This document shows, piece after piece, positions 9,477 through 22,300 of a DNA stretch of 64,000 bases. The notes below the pieces were generated by a model. That model was not told where the DNA came from. It ran no database searches and worked only from the letters and a program-made list of their open reading frames with translations. Source of the stretch: Gaertneriomyces semiglobifer. Its lineage: Eukaryota > Chytridiomycota > Chytridiomycetes > Spizellomycetales > Spizellomycetaceae. The DNA lies in assembly GCA_025558075.1 (NCBI GenBank), contig JAHLKF010000008.1, forward strand, positions 1-64,000. Reading direction: 5' to 3'. Position 1 is the stretch's first letter, and each line of letters begins with the position of its first letter. Made by a program: the position numbers and the translations under genes.

Positions 9477-12400
9477 TTACTGAGTATTGCCTGCTTCTAA
9501 AGCTGCACGGCGGTTGAACCGCGCCACGCGGGGGTTCAAAGCTCCTTGACTAGGCAAGACAGGTTCAGTTCTGTTGGCGCTGGGGTCAATCAGAACACTA
9601 ACACTGCCGTTAGACTTAGCGATAGCAGTCGAATTGTTGACAGAAACGGTGTCCGTTGCGTTCTGGCCAGTGCGCAAAATGTCATAGACCCGGCCCAATT
9701 GCGTGGTTTTCTTCAAGATGGCGGCACGAAGTTTGGACCAGGCAGAGCCAGGTGCTTGACTTACACGGCGCGGAGAGTCCACCGTTGGGCGTCCCGGATT
9801 GGCGTGCTTGTCCATCAGACCATCGAAAAGATGTTCTGCAACCAAATAAAACGGTTCAAAGGTGGCATTCGCCATAGCAAGGTGATGCGGGTACAGTATT
9901 TCTTCCACAGGTAGATAGACGCCCATGCTGGCGTAGTACGTAACGCGCTCTAACACCTCCGTGCGATTGAGGGACCGATTCTCAAGAGGGGGGGAGAGAT
10001 TCTCCTCAGAAGCGGTAGGTTGGACCTCGCGTTTCCAGCAGCGATCGTCTTGCGACACGAGCGTATCCACTTTTCCGTACGTTTCCCAGAGCTTGACGTT
10101 AAAATCATTCATTTTGTTGACCAGGTAGTTCGCACCAGTCATATGCCACTAAAGTAGGAAAAGGATGGGCATGATGTCACATGTAATACGTTTCGCTGCT
10201 TCACTCGCGAATGCATACCTCATCGAAATCGGTCAGTACATGAGAAAATGGTTTTCCCTGGTTCCTATTTGCCGTCAAATGGTCATAGAAACTGCGTGAA
10301 GGGAAAGCATTAATGCCAAAAATGTGCTCTCCATGGATGACTGTGCCTACATATTGCCCATGTCTGTTAGAGTCGGATCGTTGAAATCTTTGGCTGATGC
10401 GTCAACCTTGCATCTCTGGAAGGGAAACTCAAAATAAGCGCTCGCTCCTGATTTACTGGAGAGGTACACTTACGCCATCAGTTGTGAAGGCGTTCAGTTG
10501 AAATGGCCCCGCGGATCCCGAGCGATATTGTTCCTTATTCCGGTCAACAATATCAGTGATTCTGCGGATAGGAGGGCGCGAGAAAAGCGTACAACCATAC
10601 CAATCGATGATTCTAGGAACGGACCAAGCCCGTTTCACGCCACCGTACACTTCGTCGCTCCAAGTTTTCCCATATACTTTGTACCGCTCCTTTCCGTCCT
10701 TATCACGCCAAGTGCCTGCCATCGGGCGGACGTGCTTAGTCGTGGTACCATCATACGGTTCGTTCCAACTTGTGAATGCAATTTTTTGACCAAGTTTAAG
10801 ACGAGCGCCAATTGGGACTCGCCAAGTAGCATCCGCGTTGTAGTTATTGATGGCATCGCCGTCCTTTTGAGTCGTCGCAATCATATCACAAACATTCATG
10901 GATCTGCAAACTTGATCAATGATATCGTCGTAGACTTTGATAGTGCCTTTTTGGTCGGGGGCTAAAATATCATCTACTTGAACCTGAAGGATGCATGTCA
11001 ATCGTATGAACTGACGAACGCTTAGGACGGAACGAACGAAGGAAACCCCACTTACCACTACGAACTCGGCCTGCACTGTCAGCAGCCATTTGAATATGTA
11101 GCCTAAAGCGTCCGTTATTTTTTGTGCGTGGTATGGTGTAAGAACGACCATGTGACCGGTATAAAGCTCCGTTTTCTTCAAAAAGTAAGTGTCTAGTATC
11201 GAGGTATGCCATAGTGCCTGAACCAACCCACCTGACCGATAGGGTCAAGAAACTTCGGGATAAGGTCAATACCGAGCCATCGAACACCATTGTTGAGTTG
11301 CTCTTCGAAGCTAGAGTCGCATGATTTCTGCCACATCGTCCGCAACGTTGATACAATATAAAACGTTGATCCATGCTGTAAAGTGGGCTCACCTGACAAC
11401 CCAATATAGGATTTCCATGGACCGAACCACCTCCTTCCCCTGCATTATGTTGTCCTCGATAGGCAACCCAGTGCCACGGCAAAACACATATGTCGGATCG
11501 CCCATTGCAGACTGCTGCTCTCTCAAGAGGGGGCGCTTGTACGTCGCCTCCCAAAACGCGGTGCGCAGCATTGATCGTCGGAACGTTAACGTTCAGGTCG
11601 GTGGCCCATATCATCACACCGCCCAAGCAGGTCTTCTTCGCAAACTCGAACTTGATGGCCCACGTCTCAGGGTCATCGAAAGTAATGAGGTTACTATTCA
11701 CTGTGAAGAACTTTGTGCCACTGACGGCATCAAAGCGAGGGGTAATCCGTGCTGCCTGATACATCTCTTCGATCTCAAATTGAGCCAAATAACCTGACTC
11801 CTTTGTACACCGACCAGGGGTACCGCCACCGGTCATGGAGCAGCCATAGCCTTGGCAGGTGGGGCCAACAGCAAAGCTACGCCCATAATAAGCAAGCCCC
11901 AGGTTGAGCTTGTCCAAAGGAATACCGGCCCGCATGTAAAGCCGCAAGCTGTTCTCGATGTCCACCATACTCGTTTGGGGCAAAGCCTTGCCATGAATAT
12001 TAGAGTCCCAGTCAGCGTTTACGTCCCATGGACCGTGAAAGTCGTAGGTCATCACGTTGATGAAGGAAACTGCAGTGTTGATACCGGACAGATCGAATCC
12101 TTTTAAGAACCAGAAGCCCGCAGGAGTGGCGATGCTTATCTCCCTCCAAGCATCAAGTTGACTACGCATATTGCGCATAAAGTTCGACAGGTTTATCACG
12201 TCACTTGGCGGGCCTTCCCTTTCCATACTGCCGGGGTATTCAAAGTCAATATCGATGAAAATCGAAGCCGTAGTTGTCCAAGAACCGCTTGACGGAAGCG
12301 ATGAATTTATTCTGATTTGCGGTGGTCGAGATCATTTGGGAAAAGAGGGCACGTGTCCCTTTATCTTGAGAGAAAGCCCATCCGCCAACCGCAATGCCCA

Positions 12401-13692
12401 TCCGAACTTTGGGGTACCGAGCAGCTCTGTGAGCCAGCAAACGTCGGGCCATTGGGCCGTCAAAAGCTTCATTGTCAAAACCAATTTCGCCGTTTTTGAT
12501 GACTGCGAACGAGTAACTAAGTGAGACAAACGTTTAGACGAATTGGCTGGCTACTGAAACACAACAAAACAGTGAATATGTACATCATGCGGGTAAAACC
12601 GCGCATATCCAGGTTCTCGGGAGCAAGCGGCTGACACTCGCGGTTGGCACCCCTAGCACAGTAGCTTTGAGAAATGTCTAAGAGTGCATGGCGCAATATC
12701 AACTTTATCTTACCATCCAGCGTAGTAACCGACTCTCCTCTTGAGGGCTTTTCCGTCGCAGTTTGAAGGAAGTGTGGGCATCATGCAATTCGAGATGCAT
12801 GGGAAGCCATTTCTGTCGGGAAGGCAGAATTCCGAGCTCACTCCACAGTAGCCACTGGAACTGCAGCATGCATTCAAAGCGCATTTTTTGTTTCCCGGTG
12901 ACTGTGGGCCGCATTCTACTCCAGGAAGTATGGGAGGAGCAGGTGGGGATCCGGTGGACAAACAGATTCTGGCACCGTCTTGTATCTTGGCACAACCAAT
13001 CCACTGAAAGGTTGCTTGATTGTACGCCTCGATTTGGGCTACGGTGAGATCAAATCGAGCACCGATTGCCTCACAAGACTCTCCCGCAGCAACCTGAAAA
13101 GTGGGCGCGACCGTAAGGGTTCAATTCAGGGAGCGTACGTAAAATCAAAGCCATACCGTATAAGGGAATCAGGAGCCATCGACTCTCTGCGCAGGCGCTC
13201 GAGAAGGTTTTCTTCCGGCACCACAGCAAATGCGCTGATTTGGCTGCAACATTTGGCAGTTTAGACCCGTATTGCCTGGAGCTGACATGGCGCCGCCAGA
13301 CTAGTCCCGCAGCTTGTGGCGATCTTATCACACCAGTCCCCTGGCTGTACATCTCGATACTTGCACGTGCCATCAGGATTCGCAGGAAGCGACGGGGGAG
13401 GAGGAAGAACGCCGGCCGACACGCATAGTCGCTGAGCTGGAGCAATTGCATTGCAGTTTAATCCAGGGTTGAATGAGATCAGTTGAGCCAGGGTAATAGA
13501 ATGATCCTGGGCGATCTTGTCGCACCATTCGCCTGGTTTGACTGAGTACTCTCTGTGAAAAAAATCATCAGCACAACCTCAGCCTGGAGCCATTCAAACA
13601 GCAAAATCCGAAAAGTACCTGCAACGATTTTGTGCCAAAGCTGCAGGAAACAAGGCGGTAGCCAAGATAATACCAATCTGGAAAAAACGCAT
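9477..13692 (-). pseudogene. LysM-CBM18-GH18 chitinase, probably frame-broken
   Basis: From the ATG at 13692, exon 1 encodes a signal peptide (MRFFQIGIILATALFPAALA). Next come three LysM modules (YSVKPGEWCDKIA.., YRDVQPGDWCDKIA.., VAAGESCEAIGARF..), a CBM18 hevein-like domain (CGPQSPGNKKCALNACCSSS), and a GH18 chitinase domain starting GYYAGW. Later GH18 features include FINVMTYDFHGPW and GGVMIWATD, and a long C-terminal region ends at 9477. The order matches fungal subgroup C / zymocin-alpha-like chitinases that act on cell-wall chitin. Many introns have clean GT..AG borders. Three frame breaks remain: in the second LysM (about 13285), one extra T in the catalytic DxxDxDxE stretch (about 12255), and near 10370 in the C-terminal region. 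The catalytic site would read D-F-I-D-I-D-F-E if in frame. Either the gene is newly dead or the assembly has indels here. Chitinase identity is sure; integrity is not. Confidence 0.82.
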
Positions 13693-14499
13693 TATTGCTA
13701 CACTCTTTAGCGTGCAGCTCGCCTCCTGAAGAGCTAAAGAGGCAAGCTGCTTCTCGAAGGGCTGCTTCGTTATAAATACCCCTCTCTCACATTCTTTCAA
13801 CCGCTCTGTTTTTTTTTGTGGTCTTGATCATGCGATGTATCCGACGATCGATGTCCCGCCTTGGAATAGTCCATCAACACTAATGAAAGAAACATTTTCA
13901 TCTGTCTCGTTCCGTTTCTTGGTAGTAGCCTACTACCGTCCTAGAATTTTCATGACTAGAACAATCACCAAGCGGCTCTGTTGAGCCGTTTCTCCTATTC
14001 CGCTTTGGTGCGCATCTTATCAACAGCCGCTTTTGCAACTTTTTTTTTCGTCGTTTTGCTGGATTGAGCAGATGGATACCGGCGGTTAAGCCGGTTGGGG
14101 TTTTATGAGTTCGGGCTGTACTTGTGCTGCGCATCTGGATATCCTCCATGACTTGCTCCCGGGGCCTTACACGCGCTGGTCGTTCCTTGGTTCCAACTGT
14201 CAATTATCAAGATCAACTCAGCTGGGCGGGCACAGTGCACACACATGGATGGATCTGGATACTTGGTGATATGTGGTCTTTAAATTTACTTCGATGTTAA
14301 AATTAACTGGATCTGGAGAGGAATCTCTTGGTGTGGAATTCCTTCCTTTCAGCTACAAAACGGCCTCACGCGTCAAATTTCTTCGAATGCCGTGTATATG
14401 TAATTGGAAGATCCTGGACAGCACCATGAATGCCATATATCACTTTGATGATATTGCCGGTTCAACAATGATGAGGCTAGTGAGGTGGGTCCCCCGCGC
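13693..14499. other. Divergent intergenic region
   Basis: This separates the minus-strand chitinase from the plus-strand Cys-rich gene. A TATTTATA-like element on the minus strand at about 13771-13780 lies some 80 bp before the chitinase ATG. No other gene is seen. Confidence 0.4.
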
Positions 14500-14506
14500 T
14501 ATATAT
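14500..14506 (+). promoter_or_regulatory. TATA box of the Cys-rich membrane gene
   Basis: TATATAT lies 58 bp before the ATG at 14564, close enough to serve as a core promoter with a short leader. Confidence 0.5.
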
Positions 14507-14563
14507 CAGTGCAGTCCTGGAATCCCGCTTGGCTAGCCCCTGTTCGTATTTCGCTGGGACAAG

Positions 14564-15577
14564 ATGGTGGTGCGGATACTTCTCAGCCTAACGCTCGCTG
14601 GATGCATTGTTGGCATTCCACCAGCGAATTGTCAGTCAACACCAGGGACCAGCACGACACTGCTACCTCTGCCTCGCATTCCTTGTTCTCCGCCCTTGAA
14701 TAATACTTTGACAACGGACGATTGCAAAGCATTCAATCCTGCGGCCGTTTGCGTTAGTTCCAACGGCTCCACTACGTTTGAGTGCAAGCTCCCCAGCACC
14801 ACTCCGGAAACTGATGTCCCGCCTCTCACCAACGACCATGGAAAATTTCATTGGCAGTCATCTACGGTCTTCATGCCGTGTGTGCCAAAATCTGCGCCGG
14901 CATCATACGGCTCATATGCTTCCTGCCCAACAGCGGAGACCCTGGATGCCCTTGATACTCAATGCCCGCCAAGCTATATGTGCGCCGCACTGGAGTGGGA
15001 TGGGTTTGATACTTCCAACCTCATGGCGCCGCTGCACATCTGCTTAAAGCGGATATCAAAAAATGAACCGTGCCGTGTGAAGGCCGGAATGCGCATCAAA
15101 GAAGGATACGGGCATTGGCAAGGTCTGTGCGAGAACCCGTCGCATCAGTTTTGCCACCCAGCCATCGGAAAGTGCGTACCTTTTGCGAGGCACACTGAAG
15201 GATCTCAGGAGAAATGCTGCGGTGGCGACACCCCTGCTGGAGATGATAACATAAGGTTTCCTTGCCCTTGTGGCTCCTACTGCCTTCAAAATGGAAGCTG
15301 CATTGCAGGAATCCCTCAGCGATACTCTCCGTGTCAAACAGACGGCGATTGCCCAATGGCAGGGGGCGACGTATGTCATCATAATAACCTATGTGGAGCT
15401 TATGACGAATTCCAAGTCGACAATAGCTTGAGTGGCAGAGGGGGTTATATTCTCCTTACGATTATCATCTGTTCATGCATGGTGGGCTTGTGTTTACTTA
15501 TGACCTGCTGTGTATTCTGTAACCGAGCCATACGTAAACGGCGGCAAAAGCGGCGAGAAAAGGATTTGAAGGCTTGA
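14564..15577 (+). CDS. Cys-rich type I membrane protein, paralogue A
   Basis: This single-exon gene encodes 337 residues: a signal peptide (VVRILLSLTLAGCIVGIPPA), an ectodomain of about 270 residues with more than 20 cysteines, one transmembrane helix near residues 296-320 (YILLTIIICSCMVGLCLLMT) and a short, strongly basic cytoplasmic tail (AIRKRRQKRREKDLKA). The ectodomain ends in an EGF- or Dickkopf-like block, CLQNGSCIAG...C.TDGDCP. It shares the motifs LLPLP.IPC, CK.FNPAAVC, SSTVF.PC, CPP.Y.C and CENPS with the gene at 61750-62814, so the two form a small family. I recognise no named domain. A surface receptor or adhesin-like role is only inferred from topology. The frame is intact and the ATG has a TATA box at a suitable distance. 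Confidence 0.8.
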   Translation: MVVRILLSLTLAGCIVGIPPANCQSTPGTSTTLLPLPRIPCSPPLNNTLTTDDCKAFNPAAVCVSSNGSTTFECKLPSTTPETDVPPLTNDHGKFHWQSSTVFMPCVPKSAPASYGSYASCPTAETLDALDTQCPPSYMCAALEWDGFDTSNLMAPLHICLKRISKNEPCRVKAGMRIKEGYGHWQGLCENPSHQFCHPAIGKCVPFARHTEGSQEKCCGGDTPAGDDNIRFPCPCGSYCLQNGSCIAGIPQRYSPCQTDGDCPMAGGDVCHHNNLCGAYDEFQVDNSLSGRGGYILLTIIICSCMVGLCLLMTCCVFCNRAIRKRRQKRREKDLKA

Positions 15578-17491
15578 TAGAATGAACAAGCGAGTGCAAA
15601 TTGTATATGGCGCTGAACCCTATCAGAAGAAGTCTTAAAACCTCATTTATATAGTTAATACAAAGTTAATGGTAACAATTGATCCTTCAATAAATGACAA
15701 CTCATTCGGGGTATATATATGTAACCGCCGTCTTGTCAAGCACTGGCGGCCTCGCTTAGCCAGCAATAAGAGCATATTATAACCTCTAGATCTATGTGGC
15801 AGGGTATATATATACGTCTCGCCGTGGCATACACAAAAATAAAAAGGGTCTCTCTTCAAATAAGAACGTCATGTCATCCAAAAAGCAGCAAATAGCGCAC
15901 ATTTGTTACTTTATATTTAATTTAGAGCAAGGTGCTCGCTGATCGGGTGAGTTGATGACTGCCGGTGATGGTTATGCGTTGAACATACCCACATGCACAA
16001 CGGACTCAATTTCAACACAGCAGCCCTTGCATTGCCCTCCCAATAATATGATAACATCTGTGCGAAGAATATTCGTCTGGTCGATCTAAATCTAGGTCTG
16101 CATAGGATTGAGGCTGTCCCATGGTAGCTGTCCTCTCAAAAGCCTGCGCAAATTAAGGGAAACTTTTATTTTATCTCGGTGAGGCCGACCGACGGAAATG
16201 ATTCATTGTCGTGCTTCTTTGTACGGTCGGGATTCCTGTGTTCAGCCTGTCGTTCTGTTTAATGGTCTGGAGAACCCCTCGATTCGCCGTTTTGCATATA
16301 TCATACTTAGCTCAAGCGGTTACTCGTCATTGATGGCACTACATGACAATGATCACGAGCTGGTATGTGGTGGTCGAAAGTAGGACGAGTATGCAGGACC
16401 GATAACGGGACGGTATGGTTCGCATTAACGCAATACCCGCAATGGTTAGGCCATGAGAAAATGGCCGTGCGGTGATCTTAGATTTCCATAACTGTACCGT
16501 ATTGCATTGTCGCGCAGCCATGCTCGCCGCTTACAGTTAACGCTGGTTGGATAGGTCCTTCGCAACACCTGCCTTCGGAACTCGTCTCTGTCCAACATCC
16601 TACAGCTGACGCAACCATTGATCAGGAAAGAAATTTGTTGGGCCTCTTTCAGTCCCGTGCCAGCGGATACCACAGCGCCGATGGAGATCCTCTTGATATC
16701 TGAATTGAAGGAACGGTCGCTGCACTTCATAGACAGATAAAGGCGTGTCCTCGTCTTGAGGGGCGATGGCAGCACATTTACTTACACGAGTTTCCATTCT
16801 TTTGCCGGTGTTTTGATCTGTTTCGGATGTTTGCTAGTTCACGTTCTCGTCGTAGGCATCAACGAGATGACCTCCGTGGCCCAGCAATCCTCCTTATCTC
16901 GAGACGCCAACAATGGAGGCGCATTGACAAGGAGACTTACCGTTTTTCACCTGCACCTGCAGCTGGGTCGGCACTTGCTGGAGTGCAACCGTCGCTGTGA
17001 GATATAAAATGCTGATGGAAGGATGTCCGATGCATGACTCACATGTCCGAAACAGTCATGTGACTGTGCAGTTATGCATCGTTATTAATAAAAATAAGTA
17101 AACATGCAATTACATCATCATCGAACGCGTAAAACTCCGATCGTCGTCAGTTCATGACCGCACGGCAGCCAATTCGAAATGCGCTTTACTCCATCTTTTG
17201 GAATATGCCTCATTCATTGATGAATGTCCTGCTGTCATGCCCACGACTACGGGTAATGCGGGGCGGTCATGCCTATGTTTGATGTGCCTGTTCTAGTTCT
17301 ACAGAGTGACGGCAGCGGCATGCCACCTTTTGCATAGCTAGGCGAGGGCGGTCGAAACAACGAAGCAGCATGACCGAATGCCCTGATATTAAGCTAGTAA
17401 ATGTTCTTTTACATGCCGTTGGGCAAAGGGGTGCCCGACATCAGTACTTCTCATTAAAACTAACTAAGGCTTCTGCTTTTCTCGATTCGTC
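15578..17491. other. Long intergenic region with a possible small gene
   Basis: No confident gene is found in 1.9 kb. TA-rich stretches (GGTATATATATG near 15710 and GGGTATATATATACG near 15804) may be core promoter or terminator sequence. On the minus strand, coding-like pieces occur at about 17015-16925 (SILYLTATVALQQVPTQLQV, ending at a GTAAGT donor) and 16700-16520 (RISIGAVVSAGTGLKEAQQ, then FLINGCVSCRMLD). They could be exons of a small secreted protein, but the start and splicing could not be fixed. Confidence 0.35.
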
Positions 17492-18938
17492 ATGAGCCGC
17501 CAAATTCAAGCCACGCGAGAATGGATCCAAGAGTGAGGCCTTTGTTATCCGCGAAGTCGTTTGCCGCCAGAAATTGAGCACAACTCTTATTACAGACGTA
17601 TACCGCCGGCGCTTAGTCGTTCGAACAGCGCTGCCACATTTGACTCTAACAACTTCCCACATCCTGAGGGTGCTGTTGAAATTGATCCGGAGCATAAACG
17701 AGCAGTCAAAATAATTGGTCGGATAGGCTTTACCGCGAAAGCCATTATCGTAAGTTAGTCGCCCGAAATGCGTCTTCCTATGGCTTTGAATGTAACTGCT
17801 TGTAGTATGGCGTGCTCGGGGCTATCATCATCCGGGTTGCCTTGGGATTCGGAGAAGACTCTTCGCCACAAGGTGTATTCTTGCTTCTTGGTGACAACCC
17901 GCTTGGTATTCCTATTCTTCTTGTCCTTGCAATATCCCTTTGCTTCTACATAGTGTGGAGATTGTGAGTGTTTAACTTTCAGACATGCTTACGAAGGGGT
18001 ACATGTCCTCACATCCTTCAACGACAGCTGGGAGGCATACGAAGGACAAGGTTCGGATGCTACCTACTCTCGCGTTAGAAACTTTTTCCGATACCGCCTA
18101 TCCCCGTTGGTTTCCGGCTTAGTGTATTCTGCTTACAGTATGTACCACTTAATACTTCCACGAAGTCCGCCGTCGCCTAAGCCTCTATTTAACAGCATTT
18201 TATGTGATTCGAACGATCACGATCTCTCGGCATGACCGGCATGCTGATCAATCAACGACCACTACCAAGTCTTCTTTTCCGGACAGTTGGGTGGCCCAGG
18301 GAGGAGGCGGCAAATTTGGAGTTGCTGTTATTGGACTAGGGTTCATCATTGCCACCCTGATTCAGTTCAAGGTCGCTCTTACCGGCAGCTTTCGACGGGA
18401 GCTATACCAAAACAAGCTTGGAAATCGATATCTGCGGTGGGCTGGTAGGTCATGTTCTGTATTTGAAATATTATCGGTTACCTTCGCTCACTCACCATGT
18501 GGAATATGGATTCGCAGTTCACACCTTGGGACGCCTGGGGTTTGCTGCTAGGGGATTAGTTTTCCTTCTTGTTGCCATCCTGATGTTTCAAAGCCTTGGG
18601 CACGATGATGTTGAGGATGAGGATGACAGTATCACAGCGAAAGCCATAGAGAAACTTCGATTTTCCAGCTGGGGGAAGGCGATACTTATTATCCTCGGTG
18701 TCGGCTTGTGCTTGTATGCTGCCTTCGCTTTCCTGAACGTATATTTCAAGGTACGTTCGTCGTATGGGTCCTGCGTTCTTTGCTTCCGTCGATATTCTTG
18801 ACCAAGGACTTGTACACGTAGATATTCCCAACACCACCACCGACTAGGAATCCGCGCGTTCGGGACATTGAAACGCCTGATGATGTATCCAGCGGCGAGC
18901 CAAGCATTGCGGACGAGAACAGTCACAAGAAGCCGTAA
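17492..18938 (+). CDS. DUF1206 integral membrane protein
   Basis: Seven exons (17492-17532, 17596-17749, 17806-17963, 18028-18137, 18196-18444, 18518-18750, 18822-18938) join in frame to give 353 residues. The protein has three two-helix units typical of DUF1206: one beginning IGRIGFTAKAIIVYGVLGA, a middle unit after SWVAQGGGGKFGVAVIGLGF, and a third at HTLGRLGFAARGLVFLLVA with YAAFAFLNVYF. That is six membrane spans in all. The first and third units repeat the same R.GF.A.G motif. The C-terminal 38 residues are polar. DUF1206 proteins are widespread in bacteria and found in some fungi; their function is not known. The start at 17492 is chosen because a 63-nt intron then restores the frame; an alternative start cannot be excluded. 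Confidence 0.82.
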
Positions 18939-19334
18939 TACCTAACGGACTAATACTCAGGCGAACTAATACATAGCCCACTCATAGGCAGCATTCCACT
19001 ATTCATTATGCATTACGCGGTTGTTTTTCCTTGTATATGGCAGCCAGCTTTGTTGTAACCGCGTAATTCGCGTTATCGATTACACGTTTTAACGTCGGGT
19101 GTGCAAACCTCCAGAACGAATTCAGTAACGGCACTTAACAGCATAATAAGGCATAATACTCTACACTGCCCAGTTCCTCGCTCTGTCCATGAGAGGTAGT
19201 GTCGTCAAGTGTGCCCTTTATGTCCTCTCCATCCGGAGATCGCCTCTTTAAGCGTGCTGCGAGGTGAGGGACGGCGCTAACAATGTCGTGGCATGGCGGG
19301 ACGTCCATTAAACTCTCGTTTTCCTTGTTTCAGC
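18939..19334. other. Intergenic before the chloride channel gene
   Basis: About 400 bp without a gene. A pyrimidine-rich tract ending TTTCAG directly before 19335 could be the 3' end of a leader intron of the next gene. Confidence 0.4.
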
Positions 19335-22300
19335 ATGGGCTCTACGACCCGCTCAATGGGTTTGGCAAACGCTGGCCGACCTGATAGATTGGATTTTGAT
19401 TTGATAAATCGAAGGGACGGTAGCCCGGTTGTGGACACCGTCTCCCTGGCCAGTGAAGATGATTTGGAACCGGATAGAGTACCGTATGAAGACTTTACAA
19501 CCATTGGTACGCCTATCGAATGTACATCGGCCGTCATATGAAGAGCTTACACCGTACAGACTGGATGCGGGATACAATGCGTGACCACCACATGAGAAGC
19601 AAGATTCGTAGCAGAAGACGAGTCGGTTGGCAACGTTGGCTGTACGACATGTTCTACGCGACTCAGTCGTGGATACTGATTTCTATGATTGGTATGTCCT
19701 CGAATAGACCCCCGTAAGGATATATGCCCGATCGACAGCTGACCAATGTCTCAGGAGTGTCCGTCGGGCTTCTTGCAGGGTGGATAGATGTCATTTCTGC
19801 ATGGCTCGGGGATATCCGTTTTGGGTTTTGCGAGATGGAATGGTATGTAAGCAGGACTATATGTTGCACCAGCCAGTACGATGCGGGTAAGTGCAACGCG
19901 CTGCTCGAAGCCTTCGTAGGGATTAATCAATCGAGATGTTCAATTCTTAGCTGGCTCATGCCAGGACTGGGCGGATTGGAGTTTTGCTCTGTTTGGCCAT
20001 CGGGGAGTGTTCCTGGTTAACTGGATTTTTTACGTGGCGTTCTCGGTTCGTGGATTAAGGTGTACCGGTATATTTTGTTATGTGATAACTGACGCATAGG
20101 ATGCCTCACCAGGTACTCTTTGCCTCTGTCTGTGCATATCTCGTGATCCATTTGGCGCCATATGCGGCTGGCTCAGGGACTGCAGAAGTAAAGACAATTT
20201 TAGGCGGATTCATAATCAAGAAGTTTTTGGGTATTAAAACACTACTGGTCAAAGCAGTTGGGTTGGTGGGTGTTTCGAGATCCTGCGCGCATATATGACA
20301 GGCTCTTATTGCTTACGCAGCCACTGATGGTTGCTTCCGGGCTGGCCGTCGGGAAGGAGGGGCCGATGGTGCACTTAGCGTGCTGCGTAGCAAATGTGTT
20401 TCCCCGCTTGTTTTCCAAGTATTGGCGTAATGAAGGTGAGCTTGGCAATATCAGGTTCTTTGTAGCTCGTACTAACCTTGATTGTCAAGCAAGGAAGCGA
20501 GAAATTCTGTCCGGTACGCCCTGGCAGGTTCTTGCTAATTATCTCGATACCTTACTTTTTTTCACACCACAGCTGCCTCCGGGGCTGGAATTGCCGTTGC
20601 GTTCGGAGGTACGGAACTCGACAGTAGCTGCTTGGAGCTTTCCTTGGCTTTTGACATACGTTGCTTTGCAGCGCCAATTGGTGGTGTACTTTTCTCTTTG
20701 GAGGTGAGCGTGCTACACAAATTCGTGAAACGAGGCCCATTTAACAGGAGAAACCTATGCAGGAGCTGAGTTCTTTCTTCCCTACCAAGACCATGGTTAG
20801 AAGCTTTTTCTGTGCGCTGGTGGCTACAGTAACCCTTCAGGTACCCCGTATATGTGACTTCACACCGTTATCGACAGTTCACCGAGATGCTGTCAGCTGG
20901 TAGATCCTTACCGAGGGAAGCGAGTGCTTTACCAGGTTTCATATTCACGCCCATGGCACTTCTTCGAGATCCTGTTTTTCCTGATACTCGGCATATTTGG
21001 AGTAAGTCGCATCATTGTTGTTGAATGAAACCGATCTGACAATGTGGATCTATCATGCAGGGACTATCTGGTGCACTGTTTGTGAAAGCCAGCGAACAAA
21101 TGCTGAAATTTCGCAAATCCAGCCGACTGGCCGCAGCACCCCTTCGAGAAGCTATCCTTATAGCGCTTGCGACCGCTATCCTATGCTATTTTAATGACTT
21201 CACCAGAGTCGACAGTAGTGACTTGTTGGAGGCACTATTTCGTGAGTGCGAGGAGGCCGACTTCCACGGGCTTTGCAGGTATGTGGTCCCTTAATGCTGC
21301 CAGCCTTCATAGCCTAACTCGACCCTTTCGTTGCGATTGTACATAGTACATCTCAGCGGGGCCGGGTGGTTGCCTCATTGTTTATCGCTTTGATCATGCG
21401 ACTGGTGTTGACCATCGTGACATTCGGAATCAAAGTACGCTGTCTATGCCATTGAAGTTCCTGCACTGCGGCAAATGCTCACGTTTAATTTTAGGTACCG
21501 GCAGGCATATTGTACGATGAAAGTCCATTTCGTCACGCGAACCCGGCTAATGCTATCCTTCTGGCAGTATTCCCTCCATGGTTTGGGGTGCGCTTTTCGG
21601 TCGGCTTCTAGGGATATTGGTACAACGTTGGCAAACGTGGGTACCGCTGCTCTCGGTGAACCCGGCCTATCTTGCTCACGTCAGTCACCTCAGGTCCGAC
21701 CCCGACAACCCAATGTTTCAAGCCTGCCATCCCGACAGCCAGTGCGTCACACCTGGAGTGTACGCGCTATTGGGAGCGATTGGTGCGCTTGGAGGCGTAA
21801 CGCGAATGACGCGTAGGTCTACCTTTTCAGACGTTTCATTCGTTACCAACCTCGTGCTGATAAGGTGGTGCAGTTTCCTTGACAGTTGTTATGTTCGAGC
21901 TTACGGGAACGTTGAACTATATAGTTCCCTGCATGATCACCTTAATGACAGCTAAAGTGATTGGTGATTTGTGTGGTAAGGGTGGAATGGCGGAGATGCA
22001 AATTCGCACAAACCAGTATCCCTTTCTGGATCCTCGTGTCGATGAAGTGGTCGGGCTGCCAGCGTCTAAGGTGATGACCCCAGTGGCGGAACTTGTATGC
22101 TTTGTCTCCGCTGGAATGAGGCTTGCAGACGTTGGTAAGTCATTTCCTGCTTACTCAGAGTGTCAACCGCTTGAAAAATTGACCTTGCCTTTCCTTTAAA
22201 AAGAGAGTGCACTGGAACAAATGAATTTCAAAGGATTCCCGGTCGTCAACAACTTTGATGACTCTTTCATGCTGGGATACATATCTCGAGAAGATTTGGA

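Noticed and set aside
15700..15850. Possible tRNA or snRNA gene among TATATATA elements
   Set aside because: No cloverleaf and no B-box-like GGTTCGANTCC could be found here or elsewhere in the window.
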